Shown piece after piece: positions 57,225 to 64,000 of a DNA stretch of 64,000 nt. Numbering within the stretch: position 1 is the first letter of the stretch; each line of letters opens with the position of its first letter. The position numbers and the translations under genes are program-made. The DNA is taken from the IMG/VR virus record IMGVR_UViG_3300038424_000251, positions 1 through 64,000 of that record; one strand, given 5' to 3'. A model generated the notes under the pieces. It saw only the letters and a list, made by a program, of their open reading frames with translations. It searched no databases and was not told the DNA's origin. The DNA comes from a virus.

Positions 57225-58817
57225 ATAATGTCTTTTATTACAGATATGGGTGAGAAACTCAAATTGGTTGACCAAAAAACTGGTAATATTATTGAATTGC
57301 CTCAACATGCTTATTGGGATGATTTAGGTAAAGGTAAACCAGAAGTTAAGGAAACAGGTGACAATTTAGAACATCTTAAAAAAAAATATAATGTACCGGA
57401 CAATCGCATAATTAGAGCAAAGGAACTTACACAAAGTATGAAAGAAGCTGTATCTAGTGAAAATATCAATATTATTGTTGACAGAGAATCGGAACTTGGT
57501 TATAGAGTTGTAAATGCTGTTTATATTAGAGGCGGATTTGAAAAAGGAATTGAAAAAATAAAGAAATTATCCAGTTATAAAGGAGTAGTTCAGTTTGTAA
57601 ATCCAGAAACAGGAGAAACGGTAAAAGGGCCTAAATATGATACAGCAACACAAATTATGAAGGGAAGAAAAATTAGTGATGTATTACCCCGTGGAATAAA
57701 ACAACAACCACCAACTGAACCAACACAATATGAACCAAGAGATAGAGTTGATGAATTAGAATGGGGAAAAAAACCACAACAATATAAAAGTCAAATTATA
57801 GTTAGCAAAAAATGGTTAGGAAAATATAAAGTTACTGCTTATGATGAAAATGGTAATATAGCAGGAAATGGAACAGAACAATATGAATTTGCGTCACCTG
57901 ACCATGTTGTAGTAACAGTCAGATATTTACAGAAAAAACATCCTGAATGGTCCGTTATAGATTTAACTAAAGAAATATTTATGAATGAAATCACTAAATT
58001 TAGAAACATAATCAGAGAGTGTATCTCTGAAATAAAAAAAGAGAACGACCCAAGAACACTTCTTAAAGAGTCACTTCGTAATGTAGTTAAAGAAGTTTTA
58101 AAAGAAATAGCGACTGTTTCTAAACCAGAACCAACCGAAGAGGAAAAAACAGACACTTCCAAGGGATATTTCAAAAAATTGAATCAACGTGTGGATAAAA
58201 CTAATGATAAATTACAGGCTGAACTTGAAACGATTGTTCATGGTATTGACCCTACTTGGGAAGTCTATTGGGATGACCACAATCAGTTGATTGTTCGTGC
58301 TCATAATCTTTTATATGTTAGAATTGTGCCAAAATTTGAAAATAATTATGATATTGATGCTATGGTGAAATTGGTTGATAGAGTCCGTGCTATAGCTCAA
58401 ACATGGGACCAAGTTAAGGCATTTGTCAAAGCTAACTTTAATGATTTGAAAAATCAGACTATTCCTGATAAATTACATAAAAAATCTGTTGATAACTATG
58501 AAGATAGAGAAGTAATTAAAAAGGATGCTGGCCCGGAGAAAGCTAAAGTTAATTTTAGATATCAAGACCCAAAACATAGTAGTGTTAAAGATACTAAGAA
58601 AGATGATAAAAATTATAATGAACCTCAAACCAAGAGGGCAGAAGATATGCCTGACCAACCAATGAAGCAGGTGACAGAGCCCGGTAAAGACCCGGAATCT
58701 AAAAATAAAAACATTACAAAAACTCCTCAGGTTAAACCACCAAAACACAAACTTGACAAAAAATTGAGAGTGAAAGACAAGAAAACTTCCAAATTTACTT
58801 TTAAGAAGACAACCTAA
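57222..58817 (+). CDS. Putative late polyprotein with central tag copies
   Basis: Start at 57222 (MIMSFITDMG); the TTG at 57192 only reads through the promoter element. The 531-residue product has an N-terminal half with an ELGYRVVNAVYIRGGFEKGIEK domain and a strand-rich SQIIVSKKWLGKYKVTAYDENG module. Two tag-like helices lie at about 254-271 (MNEITKFRNIIRECISEI) and 276-291 (LLKESLRNVVKEVLKEI). A folded domain follows (LETIVHGIDPTWEVYWDDHN), then a long Lys-rich disordered tail (KHKLDKKLRVKDKKTSK). The design resembles the polyprotein at 26858-27976. Confidence 0.6.
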   Translation: MIMSFITDMGEKLKLVDQKTGNIIELPQHAYWDDLGKGKPEVKETGDNLEHLKKKYNVPDNRIIRAKELTQSMKEAVSSENINIIVDRESELGYRVVNAVYIRGGFEKGIEKIKKLSSYKGVVQFVNPETGETVKGPKYDTATQIMKGRKISDVLPRGIKQQPPTEPTQYEPRDRVDELEWGKKPQQYKSQIIVSKKWLGKYKVTAYDENGNIAGNGTEQYEFASPDHVVVTVRYLQKKHPEWSVIDLTKEIFMNEITKFRNIIRECISEIKKENDPRTLLKESLRNVVKEVLKEIATVSKPEPTEEEKTDTSKGYFKKLNQRVDKTNDKLQAELETIVHGIDPTWEVYWDDHNQLIVRAHNLLYVRIVPKFENNYDIDAMVKLVDRVRAIAQTWDQVKAFVKANFNDLKNQTIPDKLHKKSVDNYEDREVIKKDAGPEKAKVNFRYQDPKHSSVKDTKKDDKNYNEPQTKRAEDMPDQPMKQVTEPGKDPESKNKNITKTPQVKPPKHKLDKKLRVKDKKTSKFTFKKTT

Positions 58818-58843
58818 TAAAACTGCTTAATTATCGCTATAAT

Positions 58844-58872
58844 AAAAACCGTGTAAAAGCACGGTTTTTATT
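58844..58872 (+). terminator. Rho-independent terminator
   Basis: AAAAACCGTG and CACGGTTTTT form a 10-bp stem with loop TAAAAG, followed by T-rich sequence. Confidence 0.9.
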
Positions 58873-58877
58873 TGCGC

Positions 58878-58906
58878 TTGACTTTTTATATGGTTGATGG
58901 TAAACT
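58878..58906 (+). promoter_or_regulatory. Sigma-70-like promoter of the ATPase gene
   Basis: TTGACT (58878-58883), 17 bases, TAAACT (58901-58906). The ATG at 58918 is 11 bases after the -10 box, so the leader is very short. Confidence 0.65.
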
Positions 58907-58917
58907 GTTGTATATAA

Positions 58918-59889
58918 ATGGAAAATATATTTTCTATGACAAACGATGAAGTAACCAATTACCTGTTGGAATGTGTAAACTTAAAACCTAATGATTTGAT
59001 TATTGATGACATTCAATGGAAATACTTGGTTTGGGCAGTCATACGGGGGAAAAATATTCTTTTTGTCGGACCAACAAGGTCTGGTAAAACCAAAGCTGCA
59101 AAATCGGTTGCAAAAATTTATGCAGATACCAGACAATTTTTTTACTTTAATCTTGGTTCAACTCAAGATGCAAGAGCTACTCTTATTGGTAATACAACAT
59201 TTAAGAAAGATGAAGGAACAATTTTCTACCCTTCAGAATTTGTCAAAGCAATTAGCACTCCCAATGCAATAATTCTTTTGGATGAATTATCAAGAGGTCA
59301 TCATGATGCATGGAATATTTTAATGCCTGTTTTGGATAGTACTCAAAAATATCTCAGATTGGATGAAACCGAAAATTCTGCCATAGTGCCTGTTGCGGAG
59401 GGCGTATCATTCATTGCAACAGCAAATATAGGCAATGAATATACAGCAACAAGAGTTATGGATAAAGCTCTGACTTCACGTTTCCCTGTCATTGTTGAAA
59501 TGAAAATTCTTAATGCAAAACAGGAAGAACATCTTTTGGAAGTTCTTTTCCCCACAACTACAGAAAAACAAAAAGAAAATTTTCATTTAATCACAAAAAT
59601 ATCAGAAGAAACAAAATTAGCCTGTAAAACAGAAAATCCAAAAATCAATACTTTTATTACAACGGATTCAGTAATTGAAATGGCAAATTTGGTATTGGAT
59701 GGATTTTCATTAAATGAAATTGCTGAAATGACAATTTATCCTCTTTATAGTGAAGATGGTGGTCAAGATTGTGAACGATTATTTGTAAAACAACTTACTC
59801 AAAAATACATTGATGTAAGTGCTTCAAAAACAACTACGCCAATAAATGACCCAAGACGAGGGGGTAAAATAAGAATTCCTTTTAAATGA
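58918..59889 (+). CDS. MoxR/CobS-like AAA+ ATPase
   Basis: A 323-residue product. ILFVGPTRSGKTKAAKS is Walker A (51-58); AIILLDELSRGHHDAWNILMPVLD holds Walker B; SFIATANIGNEYTATRVMDKALTSRFPVIVEM has sensor 1 and the arginine finger. MoxR-class ATPases pair with VWA proteins; CobS is the ATPase of aerobic cobaltochelatase, and cobS-like genes are known from T4-like cyanophages. The start of the next gene overlaps by 4 bases, so the pair forms one complex. Confidence 0.78.
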   Translation: MENIFSMTNDEVTNYLLECVNLKPNDLIIDDIQWKYLVWAVIRGKNILFVGPTRSGKTKAAKSVAKIYADTRQFFYFNLGSTQDARATLIGNTTFKKDEGTIFYPSEFVKAISTPNAIILLDELSRGHHDAWNILMPVLDSTQKYLRLDETENSAIVPVAEGVSFIATANIGNEYTATRVMDKALTSRFPVIVEMKILNAKQEEHLLEVLFPTTTEKQKENFHLITKISEETKLACKTENPKINTFITTDSVIEMANLVLDGFSLNEIAEMTIYPLYSEDGGQDCERLFVKQLTQKYIDVSASKTTTPINDPRRGGKIRIPFK

Positions 59890-62153
59890 GTGAAAATATC
59901 ATAAAATCGCAAGAAAAATCATATTCCGATTTCTGGTTAAATAAGGAATTATTGTATCAGTATATTCCAAATGGGGGTGATAAATTCTCAATGGATTTGA
60001 TACAACTTGCAGCTTATCGTAGAATTGTGTCTAATTTTGTATTTATTTTAACTCACTTGGATATTCCTGTTCAATTTTGTTCTAAAGAAAAATCTACACT
60101 TAATTTTACAGATGGGAATGTAGTATATTTATCAGCATCTATCCGAAGAAAATCGGATTTTGATTGGTCTGTTGGTGTTGCTTTGCATGAAGCATCACAT
60201 ATTTTATTGACAGATTTCGATGTCGCTAAATCTATATTTGCTAGAATTCCTATTCCCATCTCCCTTTCTTTAAAGAAAAAAGCTAAAGACAAAAACTTAT
60301 CAGAAGAATATATAGCAAATTTATGTAAATGGGTATGGAATTATGTGGAAGATAGATACATAGATAGTTATATTTTTAAAGAAGCACCGGGATATAGAGG
60401 ATATTATAAAGCAATGTATGAAAAATTTTGGAACAACGAACCAAATTCAAAGGCTCTAAAATCAGAAGCATTCAGAATTCCAAATCTTTTATCCTATGAA
60501 TTTCGTGTAATAAATTTAACTAATTTTGATACTGATTTGGATGCATTGCCGGGTTTAAGAGAAATTGCTGAATTAATTGATATTCAGAATATTTTTAGAT
60601 TAAAAACAACCGTTCAAAGAATTGACCTAAGTTATAAAATAGTTGAAATTATAATTGATAATTTGGAAAAACAAAAAGATGAAGCTAATCCTCATTCTGA
60701 TAATGCTACTGTTCAAAAAATTCACGACAAACTTTCAACAAAAAATGGTAATAATAGTCATAAAAAATGTAATGAAGAAAAAATCGAACAGTCAAAGAAT
60801 GAATTAAATACTGTAGAGAAAAACGAAACTTCTGAACAAAATAATAAAAACATTAAAAAAGATTTTAGTGAAAAAGAATTGGAAGGTTATATTAAACGAA
60901 TTAAAAATGGAGACATACAAATAGAATATTCTCCAGAAGATGCCGGTAATGTAAAAGATTTTTCTCAGGAAGAATTAGAAGAATTTAACAAAAATTTTAA
61001 TCAACAACGTGATATTCTTAATCACAATTATGATGGTATTAAGGAAAAAGTAACCAGACAACAAGAAGCTATTTTGGATGCTATTGAGAAAGCTGGTATT
61101 ATTTTAGTACCTGTTGGATTTGGTTTGAATGGTGATTATACTCAAGCTGCGGTGGATTGTATCGTTGTTAAAAAGTTAACAAAACAATTGATTGATTCAG
61201 GTCCATCTACTTTTCCATTAGCAGCAAAAGATAGTTCTGCGGCTGGGAGTACAAATGCTCCCCCCAAACTTTATGATAATGCGGTTGCTAAGGGATTTGT
61301 GTTAGGAAAACTTCTTGGGAAGAAACTTCAAATAAGGAATGAAGAAATTTTGACAAAATATATTAGAAAACGTTCTGGTAAAATTGAAAGAAGACTACTT
61401 TCAGATATAGGTGTTGGTTTTGAAAACATTTTTAACAAGATACAAAATGAAAAGTATAATAAAGCTAAACTTCATATTTCTGTTGATTCCAGTGGTTCAA
61501 TGCAATCTGAAAGTAAATGGTGCCCAACCATCACATGTGTTGTTGCTATTTGTGTTGCTACCTCAATGGTTGAAAATTTGGAAGTATCTGTGTCATTTAG
61601 AAGTACCATGAACACTTCAAATAATGTAGAAGTACCTTACGTTGTTTTGGCTTATGATTCAAAAACTGATAAAATTTCTAAAATAAGACGATTATTTCCA
61701 TACCTTTATGCTAGAGGTTCGACACCAGAAGGATTAGCTTTTGAATCAATTGCGGAAGAATTTATAATCGGTAAAAAAACAACTGAGAAAGACCATTATT
61801 TTCTTAATATTTCTGATGGTGAACCGTGTTATATGATTAGTCCACGAACTAACAAATATGGTGTGGGATTTAATTATACAGGCGAAACCGGTGCTCTTCA
61901 TACTAAGGCGCAAGTAGATAAACTTCGTTCTCATGGTGTAAAAATTCTTAGTTATTTTATTCAGGAAGATAATATACCAACGATTTTAACAGGACTAAAT
62001 TTCAACACCATTACAACCGATAAGAAAAGACAGTTGACGTTAAGAGAACTATTTTATATAATGTATGGAAAAGATGCACAATTTATTGATGTTGAGAATG
62101 TTATGGAGATTGCTAGAACCATCAATAAACTTTTTTTATTGAGAGAAGTATAA
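59886..62153 (+). CDS. VWA-domain partner of the ATPase with HExxH motif
   Basis: A 755-residue product. VALHEASHILLTDFD has HEASH at 101-105, with E155 in NYVEDRYIDSYI as a possible third zinc ligand. The middle (about 265-350) is an acidic, Lys/Asn-rich linker. The C-terminal 220 residues are a VWA domain with MIDAS motif DSSGSMQSES near 533, a central Thr and SDGEPCY. It resembles the predicted metallopeptidase-VWA family next to MoxR ATPases and, more loosely, CobT. Inference: an ATPase-driven remodelling or chelatase complex. Confidence 0.72.
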   Translation: MSENIIKSQEKSYSDFWLNKELLYQYIPNGGDKFSMDLIQLAAYRRIVSNFVFILTHLDIPVQFCSKEKSTLNFTDGNVVYLSASIRRKSDFDWSVGVALHEASHILLTDFDVAKSIFARIPIPISLSLKKKAKDKNLSEEYIANLCKWVWNYVEDRYIDSYIFKEAPGYRGYYKAMYEKFWNNEPNSKALKSEAFRIPNLLSYEFRVINLTNFDTDLDALPGLREIAELIDIQNIFRLKTTVQRIDLSYKIVEIIIDNLEKQKDEANPHSDNATVQKIHDKLSTKNGNNSHKKCNEEKIEQSKNELNTVEKNETSEQNNKNIKKDFSEKELEGYIKRIKNGDIQIEYSPEDAGNVKDFSQEELEEFNKNFNQQRDILNHNYDGIKEKVTRQQEAILDAIEKAGIILVPVGFGLNGDYTQAAVDCIVVKKLTKQLIDSGPSTFPLAAKDSSAAGSTNAPPKLYDNAVAKGFVLGKLLGKKLQIRNEEILTKYIRKRSGKIERRLLSDIGVGFENIFNKIQNEKYNKAKLHISVDSSGSMQSESKWCPTITCVVAICVATSMVENLEVSVSFRSTMNTSNNVEVPYVVLAYDSKTDKISKIRRLFPYLYARGSTPEGLAFESIAEEFIIGKKTTEKDHYFLNISDGEPCYMISPRTNKYGVGFNYTGETGALHTKAQVDKLRSHGVKILSYFIQEDNIPTILTGLNFNTITTDKKRQLTLRELFYIMYGKDAQFIDVENVMEIARTINKLFLLREV

Positions 62154-62160
62154 ATAGATG

Positions 62161-62189
62161 TTGACAAAACAAAGAATTTATGATATAGT
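62161..62189 (+). promoter_or_regulatory. Sigma-70 promoter of small gene
   Basis: TTGACA (62161-62166), 17 bases, TATAGT (62184-62189). About 50 bases of leader with an AGAAGG ribosome-binding site before the ATG at 62241. Confidence 0.75.
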
Positions 62190-62240
62190 GATTATAATAT
62201 AAGTTCTATATTTAATAGAGCACAACAAGAAGGTATAGTT

Positions 62241-62642
62241 ATGAGTATTAGAAAAACACAACGTAAAAATAAAACAAAGCAAGTTATTTCTTGGCCACCA
62301 CACGATTCATATTTTACTATTGATAGTTTGGTAGAAATAAATCCTCATATGCTTACATCATCAGGTTCAGATATCACTCTGAGAGTTCGATTGAACAAAG
62401 CAACAGATGAAGAAGGATTGGTAGCAGTAATAGGCCAAAAAAATTGTGGTAAAGGAAGACCGCAAAAAGTTTGGGCTATGCGACCTGTTAAACAATCTGC
62501 TATTGACAAAGCAAAAGCTGATGGCATTTCTTTAGATATACCAAAAATTATGACCGTTATGGAAATTTCCACACAAACAGCTACTCCTGCCGTAACACCC
62601 GTTACAAATATAGCGTCAACCGCCAAGACAGTAAATGCTTAA
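62241..62642 (+). CDS. Small protein, possible winged-helix DNA-binding
   Basis: A 133-residue product. PHDSYFTIDSLVEINPHML, DITLRVRLNKATDEEGLVAVIGQKNCGKGRPQKVWAM reads like a winged helix-turn-helix with a wing ending in GKGRPxKVW. The C-terminus is a Thr/Ala/Val-rich tail. With its own consensus promoter and ribosome-binding site, it may be an early regulator. Function is inferred from pattern only. Confidence 0.5.
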   Translation: MSIRKTQRKNKTKQVISWPPHDSYFTIDSLVEINPHMLTSSGSDITLRVRLNKATDEEGLVAVIGQKNCGKGRPQKVWAMRPVKQSAIDKAKADGISLDIPKIMTVMEISTQTATPAVTPVTNIASTAKTVNA

Positions 62643-62665
62643 TCATATTAAAAAATATCATACAT

Positions 62666-62860
62666 ATGAAAAGAAAAAAGATTGCGAAAAAGAAATCGCA
62701 TTTGATTGACTTACATATGTATGGTATTTTTGATGTCAAGAGAAATACAATAATCAAAATTAGCCTTGACCCAACAGAAATACAAATGGAAATAGCCCTT
62801 TCAGGTGGGTTAAATGAAAATCTTACAGAATGTGAATTTAACGTTAAACTAGCTATTTAA
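62666..62860 (+). CDS. Small basic protein
   Basis: A 64-residue product beginning MKRKKIAKKKSHLID and continuing as short strands (MYGIFDVKRNTIIKISLD). Unknown. Its stop overlaps the convergent gene by 4 bases. Confidence 0.45.
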   Translation: MKRKKIAKKKSHLIDLHMYGIFDVKRNTIIKISLDPTEIQMEIALSGGLNENLTECEFNVKLAI

Positions 62861-63369
62861 CTTTTTCCTTTGTAAGTCATAAAAAGTTTGAAGGAATTTT
62901 TAACTGCAATGTCTTCTTTATAGTAAAAAATAGTTGATGTTTTACTAATTTTATTTATTACTGCTTGAATTCTTTGATTAGACCCATAGGCCAAAGGCAT
63001 ACCAAATTCATCGTCAAATATCACCGATAAAACAGGACTGATTTTGAAATGATGATAGAAGAATTTATTAGGGTCCAGATAATGATATCTTAATGGTGGT
63101 TTTTGATGTAAGCCTTCTCCTTTGATTTCTATATATTTATTTGGTCCTTTTTCAAAAAACATTTGAGAATTCAATTCATAGTAAAACACAAAAGAATTTG
63201 GAGGAAGTTTGGTAGATTTTATAATAGCTATTGAACCTATCACAATAGGCATATCCATTTTAGCATCAAACAAAGCATCATTAGTCTCACTAAGTTTAAA
63301 ACAATGATAATATTTTGGTTTCGGTTGTTTTTTTATAACTTCTTTATCATTGACTTTATTTGTTGGCAT
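62857..63369 (-). CDS. Hypothetical protein with internal duplication
   Basis: A 170-residue product of two similar halves. Residues about 18-80 (YYHCFKLSETNDALFDAKMDMPIVIGS, then FVFYYELNSQMFF) and about 97-165 (FYHHFKISPVLSVIFDDEFGMPLAYGS, then TIFYYKEDIAVKNSFK) align end to end. It is divergent from the next gene, with 14 bases between start codons. I do not recognise it. Confidence 0.55.
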   Translation of the reverse strand: MPTNKVNDKEVIKKQPKPKYYHCFKLSETNDALFDAKMDMPIVIGSIAIIKSTKLPPNSFVFYYELNSQMFFEKGPNKYIEIKGEGLHQKPPLRYHYLDPNKFFYHHFKISPVLSVIFDDEFGMPLAYGSNQRIQAVINKISKTSTIFYYKEDIAVKNSFKLFMTYKGKS

Positions 63370-63383
63370 AATACAATATAAGT

Positions 63384-64000
63384 ATGAGTGAAGAATCTTT
63401 TTTCAATTTTGAACCACGGTCTGATGATATCAAGAAGAAAATATCAGAAGAAAGAAAAAAGATGAATGAGCCATTGGGGAAATATGCAAACAATGACATC
63501 GTTAAATCTACAACGGGAGAAGATATTTTTAATTTTGAAAAAAATAAGCAGAAACTTATAGATGATTTGAATTGGTTAAAATCTCTCAAAGTTGAAGAAT
63601 TTACATTTCGTAAAAAATTTGAAGAAATTCAATTGGTAAATGATTTTATTAAAAAATATGATACTAGAGCAAAAGCTAGAATATGGGAACCGACAAATAT
63701 CAATGATGAAGAACTTACCATTAAGGAAATCAACATTCTTCAACCGAAAGTAATTGTTGTTGTTGATGAATTTCAAGAACGGCTTTGGACTACTTTGAGA
63801 ATTTATTGCAGCACAGCAGAATATAACCAAGCACCCGGACGATTCATAAAATTCCTAATGATAGATAATATATCAAATCAAGTGTTGGGTATAGCTTCTA
63901 TTGCTAGTGATGTTATTTCTATATCTGCCAGAGATAAATTTATTGGTTGGACATCAGAAGATAAATTACAACACAAAATGTTGAAATATTCTGCTATAGG
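63384..64000 (+). CDS. DUF4338-like protein (3' partial)
   Basis: Open to the end of the window, at least 205 codons from the ATG at 63384 (MSEESFFNFEPRSDD). The N-terminal 100 residues are charged helices. Near 152-190, APGRFIKFLMIDN, LGIASIASDVISISARDKFIGW and HKMLKYSAI resemble DUF4338, found in Druantia DruA and in some phage and mobile-element proteins. Function in phages is unknown. The 3' end lies outside the window. Confidence 0.6.
   Translation, partial: MSEESFFNFEPRSDDIKKKISEERKKMNEPLGKYANNDIVKSTTGEDIFNFEKNKQKLIDDLNWLKSLKVEEFTFRKKFEEIQLVNDFIKKYDTRAKARIWEPTNINDEELTIKEINILQPKVIVVVDEFQERLWTTLRIYCSTAEYNQAPGRFIKFLMIDNISNQVLGIASIASDVISISARDKFIGWTSEDKLQHKMLKYSAI

Noticed and set aside
59886-62153. 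Calling the VWA protein CobT outright
   Set aside because: The N-terminal HEASH motif is not a CobT feature that I know, and the linker region does not match; only the ATPase-VWA pairing and acidic linker are shared.
1-64000. tRNA genes, CRISPR arrays, integrase or attachment sites
   Set aside because: No cloverleaf-like blocks, regularly spaced direct repeats with spacers, or integrase motifs were recognised by eye. A tRNA scan would settle the first point.
1-64000. Bacteroidota host
   Set aside because: AT richness and weak ribosome-binding sites would fit, but near-consensus TTGACA-17-TATAAT promoters and several good AAGGA-type sites argue against it. Not decisive.

Overview
The window is part of the genome of a tailed, contractile-tail (T4-like, myovirus-type) double-stranded DNA phage, probably a large-genome one. 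Evidence is a dense AT-rich gene array with almost no intergenic DNA, and recognisable homologues of T4 neck proteins gp13, gp14 and gp15, tail sheath gp18, tail tube gp19, baseplate gp26, gp48/54 and gp53, ssDNA-binding gp32, UvsX, gp41 helicase and RNase H. The host cannot be fixed from sequence. Several early-type promoters are close to TTGACA-17-TATAAT, which argues against a Bacteroidota host. I recognise no tRNA genes, CRISPR array, integrase or insertion sequence.

Layout: 1-2.5 kb holds two tail-tip (collar-domain) genes around a methyltransferase-glycosyltransferase fusion. 2.5-10 kb is a leftward block of nine genes whose products all begin with a short amphipathic tag resembling MIKLKxLIxE: two HExxH proteins (one joined to an acetyltransferase domain), a Cys-rich protein, a 2H phosphoesterase, two further acetyltransferase-like proteins, a CCA-adding enzyme, a lysozyme and one unknown. 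10-41.6 kb is the rightward virion-assembly region (neck, terminator, two repeat-bearing fibres, sheath, tube, tape measure, baseplate), with more tagged genes inserted between the structural genes. 41.7-63 kb is mainly replication and nucleotide metabolism: compact family A polymerase, gp32-like, UvsX, exonuclease, DNA methyltransferase, helicase, class II ribonucleotide reductase, a Mom-like DNA modification enzyme, and a MoxR/CobS-like ATPase with a VWA partner. A few late-type genes are mixed in (43.1 kb, 48.8-51.2 kb, 57.2 kb). The last gene, related to DUF4338, runs off the window.

The most striking feature is the shared N-terminal tag on about 19 proteins. It resembles the T4 capsid-targeting sequence, which sends internal proteins into the prohead and is cut after (L/I)xE by the gp21 protease. 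If that reading is right, this phage packages and injects a large set of enzymes (proteases, acetyltransferases, tRNA repair, 2H phosphoesterase, ADP-ribosyltransferase-like, lysozyme). Several proteins carry extra internal or C-terminal copies of the tag, suggesting polyproteins cut up in the head. Tagged genes often follow a TATTTATA motif also found before structural genes, consistent with shared late expression. The prohead protease needed for the model is not in this window.
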